Of a DNA stretch of 64,000 bases, positions 8,280 through 18,299 are shown one piece after another. The notes beneath the pieces were generated by a model. The model was not told the DNA's origin, did not search any database, and saw only the letters and a program-made list of their open reading frames with translations. Within the stretch, counting starts at the first letter, position 1. The number at the start of each line of letters is the position of its first letter. Location of the stretch: contig CAVTSL010000012.1 in assembly GCA_963737405.1 (NCBI GenBank), positions 124,001 to 188,000 on the forward strand. Reading direction: 5' to 3'. Source of the stretch: JACCTU01 sp963737405 (GTDB lineage: Bacteria; Actinomycetota; Thermoleophilia; Gaiellales; Gaiellaceae). The position numbers were made by a program, and so were the translations under genes.

Positions 8280-11200
8280 GTGGAGTTCCGGCTCTTGGGA
8301 CCGGTCGAAGCCGTCAGGGACGGCAGCGTCGTTGCGATCGGCGGCGCGAAGCCGCGGGGTCTGCTGGCGCTGCTGCTGCTGCACGCAAACGAGGTCGTCT
8401 CGCGCGACGTGCTGATCGAGGCGCTGTGGCCGGAGCGGGCTCCGGGCACCGCCGGGCACAGCCTCGACATCCAGATCTCACGGTTGCGAAAGTCGTTCGA
8501 GCCGGACGAGCTCGTCCTGACGCGGAGCGGCGGCTACGTCCTCGAGGTCGAGCCCGAGCAGATCGACGCGCACCGGTTCGAGCGACTGCTCGACGAGGGT
8601 AAGCGAGCGAACGCGGCAGGCCGGCACTCCGAGGCGCTCGCCGCGCTCGACCAGGCGTTGGGGCTCTGGCGCGGCGCTCCGCTTGCCGACCTCGGGTACG
8701 AGGAGTTCGCGCGGGCCGAGGTCGAGCGGCTGGAGGAGCTGCGGCTCGTCGCGACGGAGGAGCGACTCGACGCCGAGCTCGCACTCGGGCGCCACGACAC
8801 CGCCGTTCCGGAGCTCGACGCGCTGACGGCGAAGCACCCGCTGCGCGAGCGGCTCCGCGGCCAGCTCATGCTCGCGCTCTACCGATCGGGCCGACACGCG
8901 GAGGCGCTCCGCGTGTACACCGACACGCGGCGTCGGCTTCTCGATGAGCTCGGGATCGAGCCCAGCCAGCAGCTCCGCGACCTCGAGCAGGCGATCCTGC
9001 GGCAGGATCCCGAGCTCGAGCGTCCGCGGCCCGCCGTCGCGGCAAGACGAAGATGGGTGGCCGTGCCTGCGGTGGCGCTCGCCGCCGCCGCCACCGCGGT
9101 CGTCGTGGGGCTGACACAGGGCGGAACCGAGAGCGCACGGGCGCTCGCAGCAGCCGACTCGAATGTCTTCCTCAGCGCGAGCGGCGGCGAGATCGCACGC
9201 TCGGTGCCGGTGCGGAACACCGAGCTCGTGCGCTTCGGCGCCGGATCCGCTCTGGAGCGTCTCCTCCGAAGGCGAGCTGCTCCGGATCGATCCCCGCAGC
9301 GGAAAGGTGCTCGCGACGATCGGCCTCGGTGCTGAGCCGGGCGGGATCGCGTTCGGCGAGGGCTCGATCTGGGTGACGAGCAGGCACGCACCGACGCTGT
9401 TCCGGGTCGACCCGTCGGTGAACGAGGTCGTCGATCGCTTCTCGCTCCCGATGAACGGAGTCGAGACCGACCTCACGGGAGAGGTCGCTGTCGGCGCCGG
9501 CTCGGTGTGGGTCGGCCACGGCGCGTTCAACCCGGGCGCCTGGGTCGAACGCCTCGACCCGCGCACGGGGCACGTGCAGGCGCGGATCTCGATCCTCGGC
9601 GGAGACGTGGACCACCTCGCGTTCGGCGAAGGCGGGCTCTGGGTCGCGAGCACGCCGGGTGAGCTGCGGAAGATCGACCCGCGGACGAACTCGGTGGTGC
9701 TCACGCGGACGCTGCAGTCCGACCTGTGCTGCGTCGCCGCCGGCGGCGGCTACGTGTGGGCCGCGACGAACCCGAGCGGAGACGTCTGGAAGGTCACGAG
9801 AAACGGGAGCCTGCTGCCGACGATCGCCCTCTCGTCGGCAATTCAGCGCCTGTCCTACGCTGACGGAGCGCTGTGGGCGACGCTCGGCGGACACGGAACG
9901 GTCGCGCGCGTCGACACGACGACGAACGCGATCCGGCGCTACCAGGTCGGCCACTTCGTGACCGGAGTCGACGCCCGCGACGGGCTCGTAGCGGTCGGCG
10001 TTCGAGAGAGCGCGGAGGACGCGACGGCGGACCTGCGCGGCGACATCGTCTGGATCGGCCGGAAGGCGCGCACGCTCTTCGACAGCGGAGCGGCGACCGA
10101 CCCCGCGTTCACGCTCCCGACCTGGGACGCGCCGCAGGTGCAGTTCCACTTCGCGACGTGCGCGAGGCTGCTCAACTATCCGGACACCGAAGGCGACGCC
10201 GGTACGCGGCTGATCCCGGAGGTCGCCGAGGACCTCCCCGAGGTCGCGGACGGCGGACGCACGTACACGTTCCGGATCCGGAAAGGCTTCGGGTTCTCGC
10301 CGCCGTCGAAGGAAGAGGTGACGGCCGAGTCGTTCCGGCACGCGATCGAGCGCGCGCTCTCGCCGAAGTTCGACTACGTCATCCCGCAGGCGCTGAACAT
10401 CGTCGGTGTCGACGAGTACCGCGCAGGGAATGCCCGCCACATCTCGGGCATCTCGGCGAGCGGCGGCCGACTCGTCGTCCGGCTCCGCAAGCCGGGCTCC
10501 GGACTTTCCGTGGTTCGCCGCTCTGAGCTGCGCCGTTCCCGTCGGGACGCCGGTCGTCGCCGACGGCATCGGGACGCCCGTTCCCTCGGCCGGCCCGTAC
10601 TACCTCGCGGAGCACACCGAGTCGTTCGCGGTGCTGAGGCGCAACCCGAGCTACGGCGGCTCGCGGCCCCAGCACCTCGACGCGATCGTCTTCAAGTTCG
10701 ACGTCGCACCGGGTGAGGCCGCGTCGCAGATCGAGAACGGCCGGCTCGACTACTTCCTCGACTCGCAGAACCCGACGCTGACGCCGGACACCGACGCCGC
10801 GCGGGCGGCCGGCGCGCGATACCGCCTGACGCCCGGGCTCGAACGCCGGCGTGCACTTCCTCGCCTTCAACTGGGAGCGGCCGCTCTTCGCGGACGTTCG
10901 TATGCGCCGGGCGGTGCAGTACGCGCTCGACCGCCGGGCCCTCGCGGATGCGGGCGAGAGCGTCGGCATTCCCGCTTCACGTCTGCTCGCACGCGGCGTG
11001 CCGGGTTACGAGAAGCACCCGCTGTACCCGTCCCGGGCCGACCTCGGTCGAGCGCGCAAGCTCGCCGGAAACCGGACCGGCCGCGCAGTCGTCTTCACGT
11101 GGGACGACCCGCCCTACACGGACGCCTTCAACCGAGCGCTCCGCGACCAGCTCGCGTCCATCGGCATCCGCATGGTGGTCATTCCGATGGTGCAGGGCGA

Positions 11201-11528
11201 GAGCGAAGAGCGTTGGCTCGCGAAGGCTCGCCGGGCGGACCTCATCTGGGGCGGACTGAGCGCGAGCACCCCCGACCCCGCTGCGTACCTCGAACCGTTG
11301 TTCCTTCCCGCCCACGACGCAACGGCGCTGCACCGCTTGGCGCGGCTCTCCTCCCCTGCGCGTGAACGCGCCGCAGCATCGCTCGCGCGAACGGTCGAGC
11401 GGAAGTCGCTGTTCGCCGTCTACGTGACAGACGCGATGCCGGAGCTCGTCTCTCGACGACTCGGATGCATCGTGCACAACCCGGTCTACGCCGGCGTCGA
11501 CCTCGCCGCGCTCTGCCTCAGGCGGTGA
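8280..11528 (+). CDS. Membrane-anchored SARP/BTAD regulator with outside beta-propeller and SBP_5 domain (three frame breaks)
   Basis: After repair this is one protein of about 1,080 residues. Residues 1-90 are an OmpR-type winged helix (FRLLGPVEAV, LLHANEVVSRDVLIEALWP); 95-245 are the BTAD helical repeats (LDEGKRANAAGRHSEALAALD). A hydrophobic helix follows near 257-276. About 290-600 are propeller-like repeats (GSIWVTSRHAPTLFRVDP, GGLWVASTPGELRKIDP, GYVWAATNPSGDVWKV). The rest is a family-5 solute-binding domain as in oligopeptide ABC importers (YTFRIRKGFGFSPP, FADVRMRRAVQYALDR). Breaks lie near 9245-9256, at the GGG of 10494-10496 and the GGG of 10835-10837; removing one G at each of the last two gives LRKPAPDFPWFA and TPGSNAGVHFLAF. 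It probably senses a solute outside and controls genes inside. The start GTG has GAAGGAGA before it. Confidence 0.75.
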
Positions 11529-13432
11529 TCGTGCCGAGCTCGGCCGGGAGCTCGTCGGACTGTTCCTCCGGCTCGAGCTCGTGCCGCGTTCGCGCGTCGA
11601 AGTAGACGTACGTCGTCGTCAGCGCGACGAACGGCATCGCAGCCGCGTAGATCACGCCCGCGACGAGGTTCAGCAGCGCGAGCGGCAGGCTCGTCGCCAG
11701 GATCAGGACGGCACCGAGCAGCGGGCCGGCGACGATCGTGACGACGCTGCCGACCCCGACGAGCGACGCGACCCGGAACCAGCGGCCGCGGACGAGCTGT
11801 GCGCTTCGAGCGAGAGCACCGACGGCCGAGCGTCCCTCGAGCTCGACTGCCTGCGCGAAGAGCGCCCATCGGACGGCGAGCCAGATCGCGACGGGGAAGA
11901 GGAATCCCGTGGCGGTGAGCGCGAGCCACACACCCGAGGCGAGAGCCGATGCGCCGAGCAGCGGCCGGATCTGCTCGAACGCGGCGCGGTACGCGCGCAC
12001 CGGGTCGACCGGGCGGCCTTCGTCGATCCGATGGACAGCGCACGCGGTCGCTGCCTGCACGAACGCGAACGCGAAGAGCGTCAGCGTCGTGCCGATCAGG
12101 ACGACGACGAGCCGCAAGTGCACCCGCCGACTCACCGTCCGCGTCCAGCCCCACGAGCCCGAGCCCGCCGATCAACACCGCCTGCAGCACCGTCGTCACG
12201 GCGGTGACGGGAAGCAGGAGCAGCCCGATCCCGAGGAAGAGCGGCGCGCGTCCGACGTACATCCGGCCGGCGGCCGAGAGGATCTGGCCCCACGTCCGGC
12301 GGCGCGCGACCCGGAGCGGCGCCGTCGGCCGCCACGTCGCCTTCGCGGCGGTGAAGAGCACGAGCGCCAGCAGCGCCGTGAGCGCGATGATCGTCGTCAC
12401 CGGGTCGCGCACGAGTCGGATCAGCCCGGTCGAGCCCTTCGCGACCGCGGTGCAGAAGAAGTCCGTGGCGTCCGTCCCGAGGATCCCGCCGGTCGGGACG
12501 GCGATGCTCCGGTCCCGCCAGGTCTCCGACCAGGTGATCGGCTCGGTCCACTGGTCCTTGAGGTTCGGCCCGGTCGGGCCGTTGAAGAACGCGTCCTGCA
12601 GCTCGCCCCACCGCCCCTCGAACCCGACCCACGGAAACGCCGTTTGCGCGGCCGAGGTCTCGCTCGGGATCGTGCGCACGACGGGGTTCAGGTCGACGTG
12701 CGGGCCGCGCGTGTCGTCGCAGCCGACGCCCTGGTCGCCGGAGCTGCCGACGAAGAGCGCCTGCTCGTAGAAGTTCGCGTGCGAGCCGGCTGCCGGATAC
12801 ACGACGGGCCGCCCGTCGACGAGCTCGAGCTTGTCCTCGCCCCAGTCGGCACGCTCGGCTCCCTCGTGCTGGCTGTAGCCGATCGAGACGGGCGCGCTCG
12901 CGAGCGCCGCCCGCGCATCCGGTGCGTCGAAGACGAGCTGCACCATCTCCCAGTCGCCCTCGTGGAGGTTGTTCCAGTCGTTGTAGACGTAGAAGAGCCA
13001 GTACTGGAGCGCGAGCTTGCCGGGATGCTTCGGATCCGTCGCGACGTGGCCGTAGACGGTCGGCGCGGTTCCCTCGGTGATGCGGCGCCCCCAGCGCTCG
13101 TACGAGCATCCGGGGTCGAGCGCGTTGCCGGGGAAGTCGAGGTGGTACTCGTAGAGCCCGGCGAGGTCGCGCGCGGTCGGGCCGATCTTGACGAGGTCGA
13201 ACGCGTTCCACGGCCCGCGCAGCGCGACGGTCGGTTCGCTGAAGAGCGAGTCGACGTCGATCGGCTTGTAGGGCTCGCCCGGACCGCACTCCTCCTTCTG
13301 CTCGACGAGGCGGACGACCGGCGCATACTTCTCCGCGAGCGCGGTCTCGTCTCCGAGGTCCGCGGCGGCCGCGGGCGCGACGACGAGGGCGGCGACGAGC
13401 GCGGCGAGAAGCGACCGCGTCGCCGGCCTCAC
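11518..13432 (-). CDS. Vps62-like exported/membrane protein (apparent frame break)
   Basis: The first half has a signal peptide (RSLLAALVAALVVAPAAAA) and a Vps62/DUF946-like domain: KYAPVVRL, CSYERWGRR, LQYWLFYVYNDWNNLHEGDWEMV, and SHANFYE with conserved His and Asp residues. One membrane helix follows (VTTIIALTALLALVLF). The second half, in another frame from about 12135, has several more helices and ends with an acidic tail. The break is near 12115-12145. Repaired length is about 637 residues. Function unknown. The GTG start overlaps the glutaminase stop by four bases, so it is the last gene of the peptidase-transporter operon. Its stop overlaps the convergent regulator gene by 11 bases. 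Confidence 0.65.
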
Positions 13433-14415
13433 CTCTGCACGCGGGGCTGCGACACGAACAGGTCCAGGCCGAGGCGACGGGACAGGAAGCGCGCGACCAG
13501 CTGCCCCTTCACGCTGTTCCCGGCGTCGTCGAGCAGCGGAGCGAACGTGCCGAGACCGCCCTTGCCCGGCGAGACCGTCACGATCCCGCCGCCGATCCCG
13601 CTCTTCCCCGGCAGCCCGACGTCGCACAGCCAGTCACCCGACGTCTCGTAGAGCCCGGCCGTCGTCATCACCGCGAGCGTATAGCGGCAGACGGATGCGT
13701 CCACGACGCGCGTCCCTGTGACCGGGTTCACGCCGCCGTCCGCGAGCGTTGCGCCCATCACCGCGAGATCGCGCGTCGTGACGTCGAGCGAGCTCTGCCT
13801 CGTGTAGACGTCGACGGCGTCGGCCGGCTCGTCGAAGATCGCCCCGGAGCGCTCGAGCGCCTCGGCGATCTCGCGGTTTCGATGGTTCGTCGCGGACGCC
13901 GACTCGTACACCTCCTCGTTCAGCGAGAGCTCGCGCCCCGCGAAGCCGCAAAGACCCTCGTGGACGAACCGCCACTTCTCGTCGGCCGTCGCACCGGGCG
14001 CGAGGCTCGTCGCCGCGATCGCTCCCGCGTTCACCATCGGGTTCGTTCGCCCGTCGGCGCTCTGCTCGACCGCCGCGACGGAGTTGAACGGCAGGCCGGT
14101 CGCGTTCACGCCGAGCTTCCGGCGCGCGTCGTCCGGCCCGAGGTGCTGGCAGACGAGCGCGAAGACGAACGGCTTCGCGACGCTCATGATCGTGAACTCG
14201 ACGCCCGCGTCGCCGATCTCGACGACGTGCCCGTCCGTCCCCGCGACGCAGATGCCGAACAGCTCGGGCGAGACGCGCTCGAGCGCCGGGTACACGTCCG
14301 AGAGCGCTCCTTCGGCGTTCGTCCGGAACCGCTCGTAGGCCTCGGAGACGAGCGCGGAGACGAGCTCGTCCCTGGGCAGGCTGCCGGTGGAGACGTAGGC
14401 GGGCTCGGCGCTCAT
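13429..14415 (-). CDS. glsA: Glutaminase, beta-lactamase-fold type
   Basis: 328 residues. The Ser-x-x-Lys active site is S78-V-A-K81 in FTIMSVAKPF, followed by the family blocks NPMVNAGAIA, NEEVYESASATNHRN, YTRQSSLDVTTRDLAVMGA and GDWLCDVGLPGKSGIGGGI. It hydrolyses glutamine to glutamate and ammonia in the cytoplasm. The ATG start overlaps the stop of the glycosidase gene by four bases and its own stop overlaps the Vps62-like gene. Together with the AbgT transporter and the M20 peptidase it suggests an operon for using glutamate- or glutamine-containing compounds. Confidence 0.93.
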   Translation of the reverse strand: MSAEPAYVSTGSLPRDELVSALVSEAYERFRTNAEGALSDVYPALERVSPELFGICVAGTDGHVVEIGDAGVEFTIMSVAKPFVFALVCQHLGPDDARRKLGVNATGLPFNSVAAVEQSADGRTNPMVNAGAIAATSLAPGATADEKWRFVHEGLCGFAGRELSLNEEVYESASATNHRNREIAEALERSGAIFDEPADAVDVYTRQSSLDVTTRDLAVMGATLADGGVNPVTGTRVVDASVCRYTLAVMTTAGLYETSGDWLCDVGLPGKSGIGGGIVTVSPGKGGLGTFAPLLDDAGNSVKGQLVARFLSRRLGLDLFVSQPRVQR

Positions 14416-15158
14416 CCTGGCTCGAACGCGAGCGCGCTCACGACGCGCCGCGAGGCCGGCGCAGGCTGGTCCTGCGTCGAGTACGGCCGGTTCAGGAGAT
14501 GGCCGCGATGCACCAGGGTGGTCGAGCCGCCGCCGTCGAGGTTGATCGCGCTCTCGGCCCCGAGCTCGACCATGACCTCCGCGAGCTCGCCCATCGAGAG
14601 GCCGCCGTCCACGTTCGAGCGCCGGCCGTCGCACGCGACGGCGACGAGCGAGCCGTCCGAGACCCCGAGCGCGGCGCGCGGGTAGCGCCCTTCCGTGATG
14701 TCCGAGTCGAACTGCCCCGCGCCGGCCGAGAACCCCTCGCGGTCGTCCTCCGCGTCGAACACGACCTTCCCGCCCGCGACGAGGAGCGGGCCGGCCTGGA
14801 CGAGATCGCCGCCGGGTTGCGAGGGCGCGTCGGATCGCTGCGCGAGCCGAACGGCACCGTCGTCGATCACGACGCTGGCGCGCCTGTCCGTGTAGGGCTC
14901 CGCGACCGCCTCGTGTCGAATCTGACGCCCGTCGATCCAGAGCTCGCCGAGCGGCCGGTACGGGTCGCGCAGGAAGAACCCGCCGACGACCGCTTCCTCG
15001 ACGCCGTGCGCGCGGCACCACACGTCCAGGTGCTCGGTGCGGGGGAAGTAGACGACGCGCGCGCGCGTCGCCGCGCTCGAGTGGCGCACCGCGTAGATCG
15101 TCGTCACCTCGCCGTCGGAGAGCGTCTGCCTCCAGAGGAGGTACTCGGGCGGCGTCAC
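14412..15158 (-). CDS. Phosphodiester glycosidase (NAGPA-domain) family protein
   Basis: 248 residues with the NAGPA block near the C-terminus: VSDGSLVAVACDGRRSN, GLSMGELAEVMVELGAE and INLDGGGSTTLV. Earlier come VVGGFFLRD and LLVAGGKVV. The eukaryotic namesake removes N-acetylglucosamine from phosphodiesters; bacterial members act on cell-wall sugars or remain unassigned. No signal peptide is seen from the GTG start at 15158, which overlaps the AbgT stop by four bases, so either it is cytoplasmic or the real start is different. Its place in a peptide-use operon hints at a role in recycling wall material. Confidence 0.8.
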   Translation of the reverse strand: MTPPEYLLWRQTLSDGEVTTIYAVRHSSAATRARVVYFPRTEHLDVWCRAHGVEEAVVGGFFLRDPYRPLGELWIDGRQIRHEAVAEPYTDRRASVVIDDGAVRLAQRSDAPSQPGGDLVQAGPLLVAGGKVVFDAEDDREGFSAGAGQFDSDITEGRYPRAALGVSDGSLVAVACDGRRSNVDGGLSMGELAEVMVELGAESAINLDGGGSTTLVHRGHLLNRPYSTQDQPAPASRRVVSALAFEPG

Positions 15159-16792
15159 GCATTGACCGGATAGCCCGGGCCGAACGGGATCCCGATCAGG
15201 TACCACGCGACGAAGAAGAGCGTCCAGAAGACGAGCGTCACGAGCGTGAACGGCAGCATCAACGACACGATCGTCCCGAGCCCGGCGCCGCGGTCGTAGC
15301 GCTGCGCGACGACCACGATGAACGGCAGGTACACCATCAGCGGCGTGATCACGTTCATCGGCGAGTCCGCAACGCGATACGCGGCAAGGACGGTCTGCGG
15401 CGCGACGTCGAGGCGCAGGAAGAGCGGGATGAAGATCGGCGCGAAGATCGCCCACTTCGGGACGACGCCCGGGATGATGATGTCGAGAAACGCGATCACG
15501 AGGATGAACAGGAGCAGGAGCCAGATCGCGCCGATGTCCGCACGCTCGAGGAGGTCGGCCATCTTCGCCGCGATGACCGTCGGCATGTTGCTGAAGTTGA
15601 AGTACGCGATGAACTGGCTGATCAGCAGCAGCATGAAGATGAGGCCAGCGAGTGACGCGAACGTCTCGGTGATCGCGTTGATCACGTCGACGCTGCTCTT
15701 GACCGTCCCCGCGCCGACGCCGTAGCAGATGCCCGCGACGAGGAAGACGAGCGTGATGATGAAGATGAGGCTGTCCATGAACGGCGAGTCGCCGATCACG
15801 GCGCCGGTCTCAGGATCACGGAGCGGCGCGCCCGGGATGGCCGTCAGCAGCACGACGACCGCGATCGAGAGCAGCACGCCGATGACCGTGAACCGGAGCC
15901 CGCGCGACTCGTCTCCGAGCACGACCTCTTCGTCCGGCGCGGTGTGCCCTTCGTCTCCCGAGCCTTCTGCGTGATACGGGCCGAGCCGCGGCTCGATCAC
16001 GCGCTCGGTCACGACGGTCACGACGAACGCGATCACGAACGTCGACGCGATCGAGAAGTAGAGATTCGCGGTGATCCCGATCGGCTCCGATCCGGGCACG
16101 AGCCCGAGGGCCTCGTTCGTGATCTCGGTGACGAGGCTGTCGATCGGCGTGATCAGCACGTTGACCGCGAACACGGCGCTGACGCCGGCGTAGGCGGCGG
16201 CGAGCCCGGCGAGCGGATGTCGCCCGAGGCTGAGGAACGCAGCCGCCCCGAGCGGGATCAGGATGAGGTAGCCGGCATCGCTGGCGACGCTCGAGAGGAC
16301 GCCGAGCAGCACGATGATGAACGTGATCGCGCGCGCCGGCGCGACGCTGACGAGCTTTCGGATCAAGGCGGCCATCAGCCCCGCCTTCTCCGCCACCCCC
16401 ACGCCGATCATCGCGACGAAGATCACGGCGACGACGCTGAAGTTCGCGAAGTTCTGGACGAACGACGTGAAGATGAAGCGGATCCCGTCGACCGACAGGA
16501 GGCTCTCGATCTTCGTCGTCTGCGTCCGGATCTCGGGCTCCTCGTCGATCTCCGAAAACGGGGGCACGACCGCCTCGGGCTGGATCGAGCCCGCCAGCTC
16601 GGTCTCCTCGACCTGCACGGGCGGCGTCTCGGCGACCTCGTAGGTGACGCTGACGTCGAACAGCGCGAGCGCCGCCGAGAGGACGATCACGAGGACGCAG
16701 AGGCCGAGGAAGATGATCGCCGGGTGCGGGACCTTGTTCCCGACCGTCTCGATGCGATCGAGCAGCTTCTGGCTGAACGACCGGTCGCTCAC
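15155..16792 (-). CDS. AbgT-family transporter (aminobenzoyl-glutamate type)
   Basis: 545 residues with about twelve hydrophobic helices and the AbgT signatures KVPHPAIIFLGLC at the N-terminus, LGVLSSVASDAGYLILIPL, FAVNVLITPIDSLVTEITNEA, and YRVADSPMNVITPLMVYLPF near the end. An acidic loop follows the first helix. E. coli AbgT takes up p-aminobenzoyl-glutamate for the AbgAB hydrolase; other members export sulfa drugs. Here the gene sits just after an M20 peptidase with a four-base GTGA overlap, which recalls abgAB-T. Uptake of an amide-linked glutamate or dipeptide is the likely role. Confidence 0.9.
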   Translation of the reverse strand: MSDRSFSQKLLDRIETVGNKVPHPAIIFLGLCVLVIVLSAALALFDVSVTYEVAETPPVQVEETELAGSIQPEAVVPPFSEIDEEPEIRTQTTKIESLLSVDGIRFIFTSFVQNFANFSVVAVIFVAMIGVGVAEKAGLMAALIRKLVSVAPARAITFIIVLLGVLSSVASDAGYLILIPLGAAAFLSLGRHPLAGLAAAYAGVSAVFAVNVLITPIDSLVTEITNEALGLVPGSEPIGITANLYFSIASTFVIAFVVTVVTERVIEPRLGPYHAEGSGDEGHTAPDEEVVLGDESRGLRFTVIGVLLSIAVVVLLTAIPGAPLRDPETGAVIGDSPFMDSLIFIITLVFLVAGICYGVGAGTVKSSVDVINAITETFASLAGLIFMLLLISQFIAYFNFSNMPTVIAAKMADLLERADIGAIWLLLLFILVIAFLDIIIPGVVPKWAIFAPIFIPLFLRLDVAPQTVLAAYRVADSPMNVITPLMVYLPFIVVVAQRYDRGAGLGTIVSLMLPFTLVTLVFWTLFFVAWYLIGIPFGPGYPVNA

Positions 16793-18177
16793 GTCGCGCC
16801 TTCCGCCCGAAGGGCGTACTCGCGGAAGAACTCCGCTTCGGCGACGACGGCCTTCTCGAACTCGTCGAGCACGACGCGCTCGTTCGGCGCGTGGATGTTG
16901 GCGAAGCCGTCCGTCGTGCCGAGGAGCAGGATCTCGGCATCGGGGACCGCCTGGCTCAGGGCGTTCACGAGCGGGATCGACCCGCCGGTCGCGACGAACA
17001 CGGGGTCGGCGCCCCACGCGGTTGCGAGGGCTGCGCGCGCCGCGTCGTAGGCGGGCCCCGACGTGCGCGCCGCGAACCCCGTTCCCGTCTCGGCCGCCTC
17101 GACGCCGAGCTCGATCCCGAAGGGACGCGCCTCCTCGAGGAAGCGGACGAGGGCCGCCTGCGCCTCCGCCGGATCCTGCTCCGGGTGGATGCGGAGGCTC
17201 ACCTTGGCGCGGGCGTACGGGACGACGGCGTTGAGCGCCTGATCGACCGAGAGCACGTCGATGCCGGTGACTGTGATCGCGGGCCCGGACCAGACCCGTT
17301 CGCCCAGCCCTCCGGTTCCGAAGAACGGCACGCCCGGCTCGACCTCCGCCAGCTCACGGAACTCGTCCTCGCTGTACGAGGCGCCGGTCCACTCCTCGCG
17401 GCGAAGGCCGGGGACGGCGACGTCCCCGCGCTCGTCGTGCAACGTCGAGAGCGCGTGCAGCAGGGCGACCAACGCGTCGGGAGCGGCCCCGCCGAACTGT
17501 CCGCTGTGCTTCGGGCCCGCCAGCGTCCTCGCCTCGACCTTGACGGCCGCCATGCCGCGGAGCGCGACCGTCAGCGTCGGAACGCCGGGACGCAGGCTGC
17601 CCATGTCCCCGATCACCATCGCGTCTGCGGCGAAGCGCTCCGGCTGCGACTGCGGGAACTCGACGAGGTCGCTGCCGCTCTCCTCCTGGCCCTCGATCAC
17701 GATCTTGATCCCGACCGGCGGCCTGCCGTCCCACGCGCGGAGCGCTCCGACGTGCATGAGGATGTTCGACTTCGAGTCGGCGGTCCCGCGGCCGAAGATC
17801 GCGCCGTCGCGCTCGCTCGCCTCGAACGGCGGCGAGTCCCACTTCGCGATGTCGCCCGCGCCGACGACGTCGTAGTGCGAGTAGAGCAGGACGGTGGGCG
17901 CGCCCTCCGGCGCCGGAATCTCGCCGGTGATCACGGGAGCGGTGTCGGGCAGCTCGATCGAGCCGAGGTTTTCGACGCCGACGTCGCGCAGGAGCTCGAC
18001 GATGACGTCGCGCGCCTCGAGCAGCGCGGGCCTCGTCTCGTCGGGGAATCCGGCCGCGGAGACCGAGGGGATCGCGACGAGGCGGACGAGGTCCTGGGTC
18101 AGGTGTGCGAACTGCGACCCGACGGTGTTCGCGGTCGTCGTGCCGGTCGCGGATCCTTCGCCGGTGCTCGGGGGCAA
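16789..18177 (-). CDS. M20-family dipeptidase/amidohydrolase
   Basis: 462 residues. The two-zinc site is visible: His and Asp in LYSHYDVVGAG, Asp in GRGTADSKSN, the Glu pair in EGQEESGSD, Asp in VIGDMG and the last His in FANIHAPNERV. The dimerisation lid lies in between. Relatives include carnosinase-like dipeptidases and ArgE/DapE. It starts at a TTG (18177) preceded by AAGGGAG; a later start is possible. First gene of the five-gene operon, it should hydrolyse the compound brought in by AbgT and release amino acids. Confidence 0.9.
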   Translation of the reverse strand: MPPSTGEGSATGTTTANTVGSQFAHLTQDLVRLVAIPSVSAAGFPDETRPALLEARDVIVELLRDVGVENLGSIELPDTAPVITGEIPAPEGAPTVLLYSHYDVVGAGDIAKWDSPPFEASERDGAIFGRGTADSKSNILMHVGALRAWDGRPPVGIKIVIEGQEESGSDLVEFPQSQPERFAADAMVIGDMGSLRPGVPTLTVALRGMAAVKVEARTLAGPKHSGQFGGAAPDALVALLHALSTLHDERGDVAVPGLRREEWTGASYSEDEFRELAEVEPGVPFFGTGGLGERVWSGPAITVTGIDVLSVDQALNAVVPYARAKVSLRIHPEQDPAEAQAALVRFLEEARPFGIELGVEAAETGTGFAARTSGPAYDAARAALATAWGADPVFVATGGSIPLVNALSQAVPDAEILLLGTTDGFANIHAPNERVVLDEFEKAVVAEAEFFREYALRAEGAT

Positions 18178-18299
18178 CGAGTTCTCCCTTGGCGCGACAG
18201 CGAGGGCGATTCTCCAGGCGCCTCGGGTGAACGAACGTCACCCTTGATGGGTGGGCGGCGACGAGGTGGCGCGTGGCCACCTCGTCGACCGTCTCTCCA

